From a bacterium (GTDB taxonomy: Bacteria; Bacillota; Clostridia; Oscillospirales; Oscillospiraceae), in assembly GCA_019424865.1 (NCBI GenBank), contig JAHYYS010000042.1, forward strand, positions 1 to 23,318: a stretch of DNA of 23,318 nt. The letters are read 5' to 3'. Shown one piece after another: positions 6,179 through 12,393 of this stretch (positions are counted from its first letter, which is position 1; each line of letters opens with the position of its first letter). The translations under genes were made by a program, and so were the position numbers. The notes beneath the pieces are model-generated. The model made no database searches. It was not told where the DNA came from and saw only the letters and a program-made list of their open reading frames with translations.

Positions 6179-7182
6179 ACGAACAAAAAACGCTTTGCAA
6201 CGGTTCAATACACCTGTTTTGTGGTGACTCTCTTGAATTGTATGATAAGTGGAAAACGCCGACAGTAATAATATCGGACGGTCCTTATGGGGTCAACGGA
6301 TTTCCCGGAGATTTGGTTACGGCGGACGGCCTTGATAAATGGTATGAACCGCATATCAAAAAATGGAGTGAGCTTGCAACGCCATTAACTACATTATGGT
6401 TTTGGAATACAGAAGTAGGTTGGGCAACGGTTCACCCAATGTTAGAAAAATATGGATGGTCGTATGTTTCATGCTGTGTCTGGGATAAAGGAATAAGCCA
6501 TGTCGCAGGAAACACTAACACGAAAACAATTCGCCATTTACCTGTTGTTACAGAAGTATGTGTTCAGTATGTCAAAAAGCCTGTTTTCAAAGTCGGTGAA
6601 ACAGAAATGACCATGAAAGAATGGCTTCGTTACGAATGGGGCCGAACAGGCATACCATTTTCAAAAACAAATGAAGCGTGCGGGGTAAAGGATGCCGCAA
6701 CACGAAAGTATTTTACAAAGTGTCATTTGTGGTATATGCCCCCGGCGGACGCTTTTGAAAAGATAGCTGCCTATGCAAATAAACATGGAATAGTTACTGG
6801 AAAGCCCTATTTTTCCATCAACGGCAAAACGCCTATTACTAAAAACGAATGGTCGCTTATGCGGTCAAAGTTTTACTGTCCTATAGGGGTTACTAATGTT
6901 TGGCAAGTTCCGCAATTAAGGAATGGAGAACGGGTAAAGATAAATCAAAAAGCCGTTCACTTGAATCAAAAACCGCTCGTTCTTGTCAAAAGAATCATAG
7001 AAATGACTTCCGACAAGAACGATACAGTATGGGATCCTTTTGCAGGATTGTTCACAACGGCGGTTGCTTCCTTTGAATTGGAAAGAAACTGTTACTGTGC
7101 TGAATTGAGTAATGATGTATATAATTATGGATTGAAGCGGGTAGAGGAACGGTTACAGAATGGTTTGCAATGCACTTTCTAA
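6175..7182 (+). CDS. Site-specific DNA methyltransferase (N4/N6 amino type, beta-like order)
   Basis: A 335-residue amino-methyltransferase of type II restriction-modification systems. The catalytic motif IV appears early as SDGPYG (residues 34-39), a G-for-P variant of the usual DPPY/SPPY. The SAM-binding motif I appears late as DPFAG (residues 287-291). The order catalytic then SAM-binding is that of beta-class enzymes. QKPLVLVKRIIEMTS before motif I is the typical motif X region (HxxQKP). It starts at the ATG overlapping the controller stop; a GTG nine bases earlier is less likely. Its last 30 bases overlap the 3' end of the convergent endonuclease gene. It should protect the host at the endonuclease recognition site, which cannot be read from sequence. 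Confidence 0.87.
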   Translation: MNEQKTLCNGSIHLFCGDSLELYDKWKTPTVIISDGPYGVNGFPGDLVTADGLDKWYEPHIKKWSELATPLTTLWFWNTEVGWATVHPMLEKYGWSYVSCCVWDKGISHVAGNTNTKTIRHLPVVTEVCVQYVKKPVFKVGETEMTMKEWLRYEWGRTGIPFSKTNEACGVKDAATRKYFTKCHLWYMPPADAFEKIAAYANKHGIVTGKPYFSINGKTPITKNEWSLMRSKFYCPIGVTNVWQVPQLRNGERVKINQKAVHLNQKPLVLVKRIIEMTSDKNDTVWDPFAGLFTTAVASFELERNCYCAELSNDVYNYGLKRVEERLQNGLQCTF

Positions 7183-8034
7183 CAATTCGTCATTGTTTGA
7201 CGCAAGTATTGTACTCCATTGCTTGATTGTCTTTCCGTGAAATACCGTGCTCAATACCTTTGTTTTGAACGCTTCAATATCTTTATGCTCTATACGGTCA
7301 ATTTTCGCATAGTTTGTATCAAGTCTATAGACGAATTGTCCATATAAAGTACGTAATAAGCGCTGATATTCCGGGCTGGGGCTATATCTTTTACCGCTTT
7401 CGCCCCATGTTTCAACTACGGCTATAGCGTCATGCAAACTACATTTGTCCTGTTGCAGTTTATATCCGTTAGTGTTAGTTTGCTGTAGGTTTGCTGTCCG
7501 TTCTGACGTGTCCTCCGGTTCAAACACAAGATAATCCGGCGGTCTGTGATAGTGTAAATCCCTTGCTTCTGCAACGCTTTTCCCACTAACCACAAGAACG
7601 TCAATGATTTGAGGCTTGCCCCATATGACATTCTCAGGTAGCCACGCAATCAAAGCCATATCAATATTATTGTCTTTGAATATCGTGACACTATCCTTAA
7701 AACGTGCTGTTATTTCAGTAGCGAACGGGAACCACGCTTTGATTTCAATTCCAGGGTTAGGAATAACTGTTTCGCTCTGGAATAAAGCATCGGGGAATCC
7801 AGGATCTTGCCTAACCCACGTTCCCAAATTGCCCCAGTCATGTTCATTCAGCAGGTCGACTGTCGAAAACTCTATCATATTCCCTAACAGCGGAGATAGT
7901 TTTGAAATAACCTTTGCAAGATTTTTTGCATAAGCAAGCGACGGCGGACGCTTAATGTCAAGTATGTCAATCAAATGGCTGTCTAACGCCATTAGTTCCT
8001 GTTTTGCAGTAGCAAGAATTTCTGAATAATTCAT
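7153..8034 (-). CDS. Type II restriction endonuclease, PD-(D/E)xK fold (inferred)
   Basis: A 293-residue protein convergent with and overlapping the methyltransferase. A PD...ExK catalytic core is visible: PD at residues 81-82 (GFPDALFQ), then E97-I-K99 in NPGIEIKAWF, followed by the helix FATEITARFKD. This spacing fits the family. The start ATG at 8034 has GGAAAGGAAG six to seven bases upstream. The longer open frame to 8250 runs through a GC-rich hairpin and is rejected. It would cut DNA lacking the partner methylation. AT-rich codon use matches the methyltransferase. I cannot name the recognition site or isoschizomer group. Confidence 0.75.
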   Translation of the reverse strand: MNYSEILATAKQELMALDSHLIDILDIKRPPSLAYAKNLAKVISKLSPLLGNMIEFSTVDLLNEHDWGNLGTWVRQDPGFPDALFQSETVIPNPGIEIKAWFPFATEITARFKDSVTIFKDNNIDMALIAWLPENVIWGKPQIIDVLVVSGKSVAEARDLHYHRPPDYLVFEPEDTSERTANLQQTNTNGYKLQQDKCSLHDAIAVVETWGESGKRYSPSPEYQRLLRTLYGQFVYRLDTNYAKIDRIEHKDIEAFKTKVLSTVFHGKTIKQWSTILASNNDELLESALQTIL

Positions 8035-8089
8035 ATAAATCTTCCTTTCCGTGTACAATATTCTATAGTAATATGACGGCATAGGCCAG

Positions 8090-8125
8090 CCCCGCGCACC
8101 AAAACGGTGTGCGGGGATATTTTTT
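8090..8125 (+). terminator. Hairpin with T run between the R-M module and the next minus-strand gene
   Basis: An 11-bp stem (one wobble) CCCCGCGCACC/GGTGTGCGGGG with a short A-rich loop is followed on the plus strand by ATATTTTTT. It would stop plus-strand transcription. On the minus strand it lies just after the stop of the small protein gene but lacks a T run there. Confidence 0.5.
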
Positions 8126-8309
8126 ACTGGGCCTTGTCTGGGCCGTTCTCTTTCTGCTTTTGCTGTTCCTGTTGTTTTTTCTTCCACTCCGCAAATTCTC
8201 GCTGCCCCTCCTCGCTCTCGTAAAATGCCTGAATGTCGGGCAGCAGGCACCGGGCGATGGATTCCAGCACATGACTGGGAATACCAGAATGTAAACGCGG
8301 TTCTTTCAA
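8124..8309 (-). CDS. Small conserved mobile-element protein of unknown function
   Basis: A 61-residue protein beginning (M)KEPRLHSGIPSHVLESIARC and continuing LLPDIQAFYESEEGQREFAEW before a Lys/Gln-rich tail. The start is TTG at 8307-8309, eight bases after a perfect AAAGGAGG, so a non-ATG start is well supported. From memory, near-identical short proteins occur in clostridial conjugative elements, often near recombinases; their function is unknown. It has its own promoter (8381-8409). Between it and the serine recombinase lies the long inverted repeat at 8573-8695. It is predicted soluble, with no membrane helix or signal peptide. Confidence 0.75.
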   Translation of the reverse strand: MKEPRLHSGIPSHVLESIARCLLPDIQAFYESEEGQREFAEWKKKQQEQQKQKENGPDKAQ

Positions 8310-8380
8310 GATAACCGCCTCCTTTACGATAGGATAGGCGCGGCGGTTCTCTTTCTCTATGGCCGCTTTTTTATGGCAAA

Positions 8381-8409
8381 ATCATACCATATTCGCCGTT
8401 TCACAGCAA
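8381..8409 (-). promoter_or_regulatory. Promoter of the small mobile-element gene
   Basis: Read on the minus strand: TTGCTG (8404-8409), a 17-bp spacer, and TATGAT (8381-8386) preceded by TGG (extended -10). Confidence 0.65.
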
Positions 8410-8572
8410 GTATGTTACAGAATCTTTGTGCAAGTTGAAATCGTGCCGAAAAAACTGCTCCATATATGCGTCAGTTATTTTTGCCATTTAATGGTATTTT
8501 GTGGAATGTTCTGAACTTTTTCCGGCTCATTGATTCCCCCGTGGGGATATGTTAGCATTTAGGCAACGAAAA

Positions 8573-8695
8573 GGGGCGTCCCGTCCCCGTGGAGCATATC
8601 AGAAATCCCCCGACTGTCAAGGCTAAACTTCGCCGATTTCATCGGGCCTTGACCGCCGGGGGATTTCTGATAATAGGTCACCAAGGGGACGCCCC
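8573..8695. repeat. Long nested inverted repeat upstream of the serine recombinase
   Basis: Four nested paired segments share one centre: GGGGCGTCCC/GGGACGCCCC (8573-8582, 8686-8695); 16-bp perfect arms starting TATCAGAAAT (8597-8612, 8657-8672); GTCAAGGC/GCCTTGAC (8616-8623, 8646-8653); and CCGAT/ATCGG around TTC (8633-8645). The 123-bp block could extrude as a cruciform or fold as a long RNA hairpin. It ends 52 bases before the recombinase start. Roles as attachment or recombinase-binding site or as leader are both possible. The stretch 8410-8572 holds only the CCATATATGCGTCAG motif (8460-8474). Confidence 0.75.
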
Positions 8696-8747
8696 ATCCA
8701 TGCGGCGGCAAGACCGCCCATCTTTTGACTGAAAGGAGTGCATGACA

Positions 8748-10418
8748 GTGAAAGCCGTCATTTACGCGAGATATTCCAGCGACAACCAGAGAGAGGAGAG
8801 CATCGAGGGCCAAATCCGGGAGTGTACCGCCTACGCCGAGAAGAACGGCATCACCATTCTGCGGCACTACATCGACCGGGCCTTTTCCGCCAAGACCGAC
8901 AACCGCCCGGAGTTTCAGAACATGATACGGGACAGCGGCAAGCGCCTGTTCGATATGATTATTGTATGGAAGCTGGACCGCTTCGCCCGCAACCGCTACG
9001 ACAGCGCCCGCTACAAGACCCTGTTGAAGAAGAACGGCGTCAAGGTGGTGTCCGCCACCGAGGTCATCTCCGACGGGGCCGAGGGCATTATTTTGGAATC
9101 CGTGTTGGAGGGTTACGCCGAATATTACTCCGCCGACCTGTCCGAAAAGGTGGTCCGGGGCATGACGGAGAATGCCCTGAAGTGCAAATTCAACGGCGGC
9201 ACCCTCCCCATCGGCTACCAAATCGACAGCGACCAGACGTTCCAGCCCGACCCCTTTACCGCCCCCTTTGTCCGGGAGGCGTTTCAGAGGTACGACGAGG
9301 GGGCCACCATGACGGAGATACGGGACTGGCTCAACGGGCAGGGCGTCCGAAACACGCAGGGGCGCAAGCTGACCTATAACAGCGTCCAGCATCTTCTGAA
9401 CAACCGCCGCTATATCGGAGAGTATGTCTACCGGGAAATCATCGTCCCGGACGGCATCCCCGCCATCGTCCCCCAAGAACTCTTTGACCGGGTGCAGGAG
9501 AAGCTGGCGAAGAATCGGAAAGCGCCCGCCCGCCACAAGGCCAAGGAGGAATATCTGCTCACCACCAAGCTGTTCTGCGGTTACTGCGGGGCCTATCTCT
9601 GCGGCGAGAGCGGCACCAGCCGCAAGGGCGTCATTCACCGCTATTACAAATGTGTGTCCGTGAAGAAGAAGCGGACGGAGTGCCACAAGAAGCCGGTGCG
9701 GAAAGAGTGGATAGAGGACCTTGTGGTGGATGCTACCATGAAAATGGTAATGGACGACGCCATTCTGGACGGCATTGTGAAGATGCTCACGGCCTTACAG
9801 GACAAAGAAAATGCAAATCTTCCCCTGTATGAAAAGCAGCTCCGGGAGGCGGAACGGGCCATTGAAAACCTCCTGAACGCCATCCAGCAGGGCATCCTCA
9901 CCAAGTCCACCAAACAGCGGCTGGACGCGCTGGAAGCGGAGAAAGAGGAACTGGAAACGAAAATTGCCTGTGAGAAGCTGGCCAAGCCCAAAATCAGCGC
10001 CGAGTTTATGTCCTTTTGGCTCCGCCGGTTCCAAAAATTAGATGTGCGGCAGGAGGCCCACCGGAAGATGCTGGTCGATACCTTTGTCAACGCCATCTAT
10101 CTCTATGACGACAAAATGGTCATCACCTACAACTATAAGGACGGGACCGACACCATCACGTTCGGCGATGTCCAGACCGCCCTTGCCGACCGGGGGACCG
10201 ATTCGGCTTTCGATGCATCAACTGCACCACGTCGGAGCAAAGTCCGCTTTGCTCCGACGTCTTTTTATGCCTATGGCAAAAAAGACGTCATCCGCCCGCT
10301 CCCTTGTTCCTCCTTTCCAAATCGAACCCGCTGCGCTGGGCTTCGATTTGGTTTTGGGCAGAAACCTGGAGGCATTGGCATCTATACTGTTGCGATATTT
10401 CAAGTCCGTATTCTGTAA
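8748..10418 (+). CDS. Large serine recombinase (resolvase/invertase family, zinc ribbon)
   Basis: A protein of about 556 residues with the three parts of large serine recombinases. The N-terminal catalytic domain starts MKAVIYARYSSDNQREESIE, with the nucleophile Ser10 in ARYSS and later KLDRFARNRYD. A recombinase domain follows (LPIGYQIDSDQ ... LLNNRRYIGEYVY). A zinc ribbon has FCGYCGAYLCG and a later cysteine pair (YYKC, ECHKK), with a coiled coil (KQLREAERAIENLLNAI ...) and a C-terminal domain. GTG 8748 is preferred because AAAGGAG (8732-8738) is nine bases away; ATG 8742 is only three bases away. Such enzymes integrate, excise or invert mobile DNA. The last 60 or so codons run through three hairpins, one terminator-like (10231-10266), so the true C-terminus is unusual. 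Confidence 0.9.
   Translation: MKAVIYARYSSDNQREESIEGQIRECTAYAEKNGITILRHYIDRAFSAKTDNRPEFQNMIRDSGKRLFDMIIVWKLDRFARNRYDSARYKTLLKKNGVKVVSATEVISDGAEGIILESVLEGYAEYYSADLSEKVVRGMTENALKCKFNGGTLPIGYQIDSDQTFQPDPFTAPFVREAFQRYDEGATMTEIRDWLNGQGVRNTQGRKLTYNSVQHLLNNRRYIGEYVYREIIVPDGIPAIVPQELFDRVQEKLAKNRKAPARHKAKEEYLLTTKLFCGYCGAYLCGESGTSRKGVIHRYYKCVSVKKKRTECHKKPVRKEWIEDLVVDATMKMVMDDAILDGIVKMLTALQDKENANLPLYEKQLREAERAIENLLNAIQQGILTKSTKQRLDALEAEKEELETKIACEKLAKPKISAEFMSFWLRRFQKLDVRQEAHRKMLVDTFVNAIYLYDDKMVITYNYKDGTDTITFGDVQTALADRGTDSAFDASTAPRRSKVRFAPTSFYAYGKKDVIRPLPCSSFPNRTRCAGLRFGFGQKPGGIGIYTVAIFQVRIL
10231..10351. repeat. Composite hairpin element, copy 1
   Basis: Three stems lie in a row: a 12-bp perfect hairpin with loop TCCG followed by CTTTTT (10231-10266); a second stem GACGTCTTTTT/AAAAAAGACGTC that re-uses the end of the first (10256-10289); and a 10-bp stem CCAAATCGAA/TTCGATTTGG (10317-10326, 10342-10351) around the 15-nt loop CCCGCTGCGCTGGGC. 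A short TCATCCGCCCGCTC stretch lies between the second and third stems. The same order, length and loop recur at 11623-11745 with different but fully paired stems. Copy 1 lies inside the 3' end of the recombinase frame. Confidence 0.75.
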
Positions 10419-10440
10419 GGAGTACGGGCTTTCTTTTTTT
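10402..10440 (+). terminator. Terminator at the end of the recombinase gene
   Basis: A 12-bp stem with wobbles (AAGTCCGTATTC/GAGTACGGGCTT) is followed by TCTTTTTTT. The recombinase stop codon TAA (10416-10418) lies in its loop. Confidence 0.75.
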
Positions 10441-10453
10441 CTCCGTGCCAGCT

Positions 10454-10538
10454 GAACCAGCGGCCTCTTGGCGCCGGAGGCGCGTACAATCGGCCGCTGC
10501 CGGGAGGGCAGGCGGAACGCCGGCTCTCCCGCTGGTTC
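10454..10538. repeat. Structured GC-rich segment with competing inverted repeats
   Basis: GAACCAGCGG (10454-10463) is inverted as CCGCTGGTTC (10529-10538). CAGCGGCC (10458-10465) can instead pair with GGCCGCTG (10492-10499), enclosing GGCGCCGGAGGCGCG (10470-10484), which is nearly the inverse of the loop at 5096-5110. The pairings are mutually exclusive. Confidence 0.5.
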
Positions 10539-10558
10539 GAATCCAGTCACTCGGCCCA
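10531..10558 (+). pseudogene. tRNA 3'-end-like fragment
   Basis: The segment reads like a T arm (GCTGG-TTCGAAT-CCAGT), then CACTCGG, a C and CCA, exactly the geometry of tRNA positions 49-76. A matching 5' acceptor strand (CCGAGTG) and an anticodon arm are not found upstream, so no complete tRNA exists here. A perfect terminator follows three bases later, as after real tRNA genes. It may be a remnant of an attachment site in a tRNA gene. Confidence 0.4.
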
Positions 10559-10560
10559 TG

Positions 10561-10589
10561 CGGAGTATCCTTTGGGATACTCCGATTTT
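10561..10589 (+). terminator. Terminator after the tRNA-like fragment
   Basis: A perfect 10-bp stem CGGAGTATCC/GGATACTCCG with loop TTTG is followed by ATTTTTATTTT. Confidence 0.85.
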
Positions 10590-10611
10590 TATTTTAAAAT
10601 TGTTCTATGAT

Positions 10612-10637
10612 AGCTGTACGGAAACGTGCAGCTTTTT
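10612..10637 (+). terminator. Second small terminator hairpin
   Basis: A 9-bp stem AGCTGTACG/CGTGCAGCT (one wobble) with a GAAA tetraloop is followed by TTTTT. It insulates the AT-rich toxin/immunity cassette from upstream transcription. I could not identify a convincing promoter between it and 10699. Confidence 0.5.
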
Positions 10638-10698
10638 GCTTATTTCCCCCTATTTGTGAAGAATGATTTTCTTATACTTTCAAAAGGGGGAATAACTG

Positions 10699-11244
10699 TT
10701 GTACTATAAGCAATGTTTCGGTACAATACAAAAGGGAGCTGGACTACCAAGTTGGGTCAAATGGACACATCATTCAGAAGGCAAAACGCACTGCGAGGAA
10801 TGCTTGAGGTTGGATTGCTGTTGGTTTCAGAAAGAAAAAGCCCCACCTTGTCCACATCATCCTTATTGTCACTGTACATTAGACCCGATTCCATATACCA
10901 TCGTGGTCAGCAACGCTTCAACACATCGTGCATACAGCAAATTTGACCCATATTTGTTTAATACCAGAGGTGAACATCCACACGGGAAAGATAAACTGTT
11001 TCATGAATGAGGCTATACAGTTGAGGATGCGCTGTGGCTGCAAAAAGAAATAGAACGACAGGCAAGAGAAAAGTATATATCTGGAAATTATGAATTGGGA
11101 AGGTTAAATTTCGCAGGTCAAAGAATAAGCATCAGAATTGAAATTCCGAGAAGAAACGGCGATGGAACAGTATCGTTTATATCAGGTTGGATGGTTGAAC
11201 CTGATGGCGAGATAAGACTGACAACACCGTACGGAGGTGAATAA
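10699..11244 (+). pseudogene. Toxin-like protein (Mu-F-like Cys/His segment plus DUF6883-like domain) interrupted by one TGA
   Basis: From TTG 10699 (AAGGGGG eight bases upstream) the frame reads 103 residues, stops at TGA 11008-11010, and continues in the same frame for 77 residues to TAA 11242-11244. The first half has a Cys/His cluster (THCEECLRLDCCWF ... PPCPHHPYCHCTLDP) like the end of phage Mu F-type head proteins, found in phage-derived polymorphic toxins. The second half (KFDPYLFNTRGEHPHGKDKL, GYTVEDALWLQKEIE, AGQRISIRIEI, SGWMVEPDGEIRLTTP) resembles the DUF6883 toxin-domain family. The TGA sits where HE-W-GYT would be expected, so one TGG-to-TGA change explains it. The downstream coding pattern is intact, so the break is recent, a sequencing error, or read through. 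Family assignment is from memory. Confidence 0.65.
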
Positions 11245-11245
11245 A

Positions 11246-11542
11246 ATGCAGATGATGGATTGTGTTGAAGTGATCGTGGAAAAAGAAAAATATGCCCGTG
11301 AAGGCGTACACAAAGGAATGCAGGGCTGGATCTGTTATGAACAAAAAGTAGACGGTTATTGGCTGGTCAATTTCCCGCAATACGGCGAGAAAAACGATAT
11401 TGCAGAGATCGACATCAAGGAAGATGACCTTAAATATCTTCCTAATGGCATGAATGTTAAACGGAATGAGCAAATCAAGGCGCAGTTTGATGCATTAGAA
11501 AAAGCGCAAAAGTCGGAGGATGTTTCCGATTATATGATTTGA
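11246..11542 (+). CDS. Probable immunity protein of the adjacent toxin
   Basis: A 98-residue soluble acidic protein (MQMMDCVEVIVEKEKYAREG ... GMQGWICYEQKVDGYWLVNF ... AEIDIKEDDLKYLP). GGAGG (11233-11237) is eight bases before ATG 11246; the GTG at 11237 is rejected because it overlaps that site. It starts one base after the toxin-like frame ends, the tight spacing of toxin-immunity pairs. From memory, similar proteins recur next to phage-derived toxins in gut Firmicutes. No domain with known chemistry is seen. The intact frame beside a broken toxin fits retention as an orphan immunity gene. Confidence 0.6.
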   Translation: MQMMDCVEVIVEKEKYAREGVHKGMQGWICYEQKVDGYWLVNFPQYGEKNDIAEIDIKEDDLKYLPNGMNVKRNEQIKAQFDALEKAQKSEDVSDYMI

Positions 11543-11622
11543 TTGGATAAAGCACCTTGCTTGCTGCTTACAAACCATTGATATTACTGGGTTTTCACAG
11601 ATCCTTTCATGACACTCGTACC

Positions 11623-11745
11623 AGCTCGTCGCAAGCGACATATCGCTTGCGACGAGCTTTTTCATTTTATTACAAAGCTCATCGCGCGCTCATTCTGCTG
11701 CTCCTCGCTTCCAACTGCGACCCGCTGCGCTGGGCTCGCAGTTGG
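11623..11745. repeat. Composite hairpin element, copy 2
   Basis: It has the same three-stem plan as 10231-10351. First comes a 16-bp perfect hairpin (11623-11638/11643-11658, loop CATA) followed by a T run. Then a second stem GAGCTTT/AAAGCTC re-uses its end (11654-11680). Then a 10-bp stem CCAACTGCGA/TCGCAGTTGG (11711-11720, 11736-11745) surrounds the identical loop CCCGCTGCGCTGGGC. TCATCGCGCGCTC lies between the second and third stems. Compared with copy 1, stem-3 positions 5, 7, 8 and 9 all differ and all are compensated. The rest of the gap (11746-11908) contains only a GCCGC/GCGGC hairpin. Confidence 0.75.
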
Positions 11746-11908
11746 TGCGCCGCCGGCAGAAGGCCGGTTGAGACGCCGCTGCGCGGCGGTTCTATTTCGT
11801 CACGAGAAATCGGGGGTTCGGCTTCCGCGCAGGCGCTGGACCGCCCAGGAAAAATTTCCCTTGTATTGTTTGCCGCCCGCCGGAAATGCTGGTTGGCGAG
11901 GTGATCTT

Positions 11909-12169
11909 ATGGCAAAGCAAGGCATGTCCAGGCCCGACCGCACCCACACCCGTCCCCACAACAGCGCGCCCCCCGTTCCCCAGCTCCAGGGCAAGGCCAA
12001 AAGCGGAAAGGCCAAAGCAAACCCCACTGTATCAGGAACCTCGGGACCTGAAATGAAGGTCTTCCATGGCCGTCCGGCCTCCTCCGACCTCTATCCCTCC
12101 CTTGACACCGATTTGGCCCGCAACAACCTGGAAAACGACATTCCCGCCGCCGATCTGGGGGACGCCTGA
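11909..12169 (+). CDS. Small conserved-looking hypothetical protein
   Basis: An 86-residue hydrophilic protein, MAKQGMSRPDRTHTRPHNSA through a basic Gly/Lys/Ala middle to LDTDLARNNLENDIPAADLG. GGCGAGGTG precedes the ATG by about seven bases. The longer frame upstream runs through the hairpin element and is rejected. From memory, proteins with the same KQGMxRP start and DTDLARxNxENDxPAADL end occur in clostridial genomes with no known function. It has no membrane helix or cysteine pairs and is probably partly disordered. It has its own terminator. Confidence 0.65.
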   Translation: MAKQGMSRPDRTHTRPHNSAPPVPQLQGKAKSGKAKANPTVSGTSGPEMKVFHGRPASSDLYPSLDTDLARNNLENDIPAADLGDA

Positions 12170-12174
12170 ATCCC

Positions 12175-12207
12175 GCCCGCTCTCCTGCTGGGGAGCGGGC
12201 TTTCTTT
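12175..12207 (+). terminator. Terminator of the small hypothetical gene
   Basis: Stem GCCCGCTC/GAGCGGGC (12175-12182, 12193-12200) is followed by TTTCTTT. Confidence 0.85.
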
Positions 12208-12221
12208 GTCCTCCGCCGCCT

Positions 12222-12369
12222 TTAAGAATTCTTAATCAAATCATCAGGTTTCCTTTAAAGCAATTTCCACCACTGTATGATATGCTCTAATACAGTTAAG
12301 ACAGGTGATACCACCTGCCCCGCCGGCTGCGCCGCGCCTCCCTCAGGCGCCCTGGGCGCGGCCGGCGGG
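12222..12369 (+). promoter_or_regulatory. Upstream control region of the ABC transporter operon
   Basis: A 14-bp perfect palindrome TTAAGAATTCTTAA (12222-12235) lies upstream of a weak promoter candidate (TTTAAA 12254-12259, 16 bp, TATGAT 12276-12281). The leader then has two hairpins: CAGGTG/CACCTG (12302-12317) and a long CCCGCCGGC...GCCGGCGGG structure (12319-12369) ending 11 bases before the ribosome binding site. The palindrome could bind a response regulator; this is inference. Confidence 0.4.
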
Positions 12370-12393
12370 CGGAATCAGCAAGGAGGAACTGGT

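Noticed and set aside
8035..8250. N-terminal extension of the restriction endonuclease
   Set aside because: The extension runs through a GC-rich hairpin and the small mobile-element gene; ATG 8034 has a good ribosome binding site.
8559..9686. 375-codon minus-strand open frame
   Set aside because: Antisense to the serine recombinase catalytic and zinc-ribbon regions; composition artefact.
10454..10558. A complete tRNA (including selenocysteine tRNA)
   Set aside because: No 5' acceptor complement, no D arm and no anticodon stem with TCA or any other usable anticodon can be folded.
10218..10559. Minus-strand open frame starting MGRVTGFEPAG
   Set aside because: This start is the typical false translation of the antisense of a tRNA T arm. 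It is better explained by the tRNA-like fragment and hairpins.
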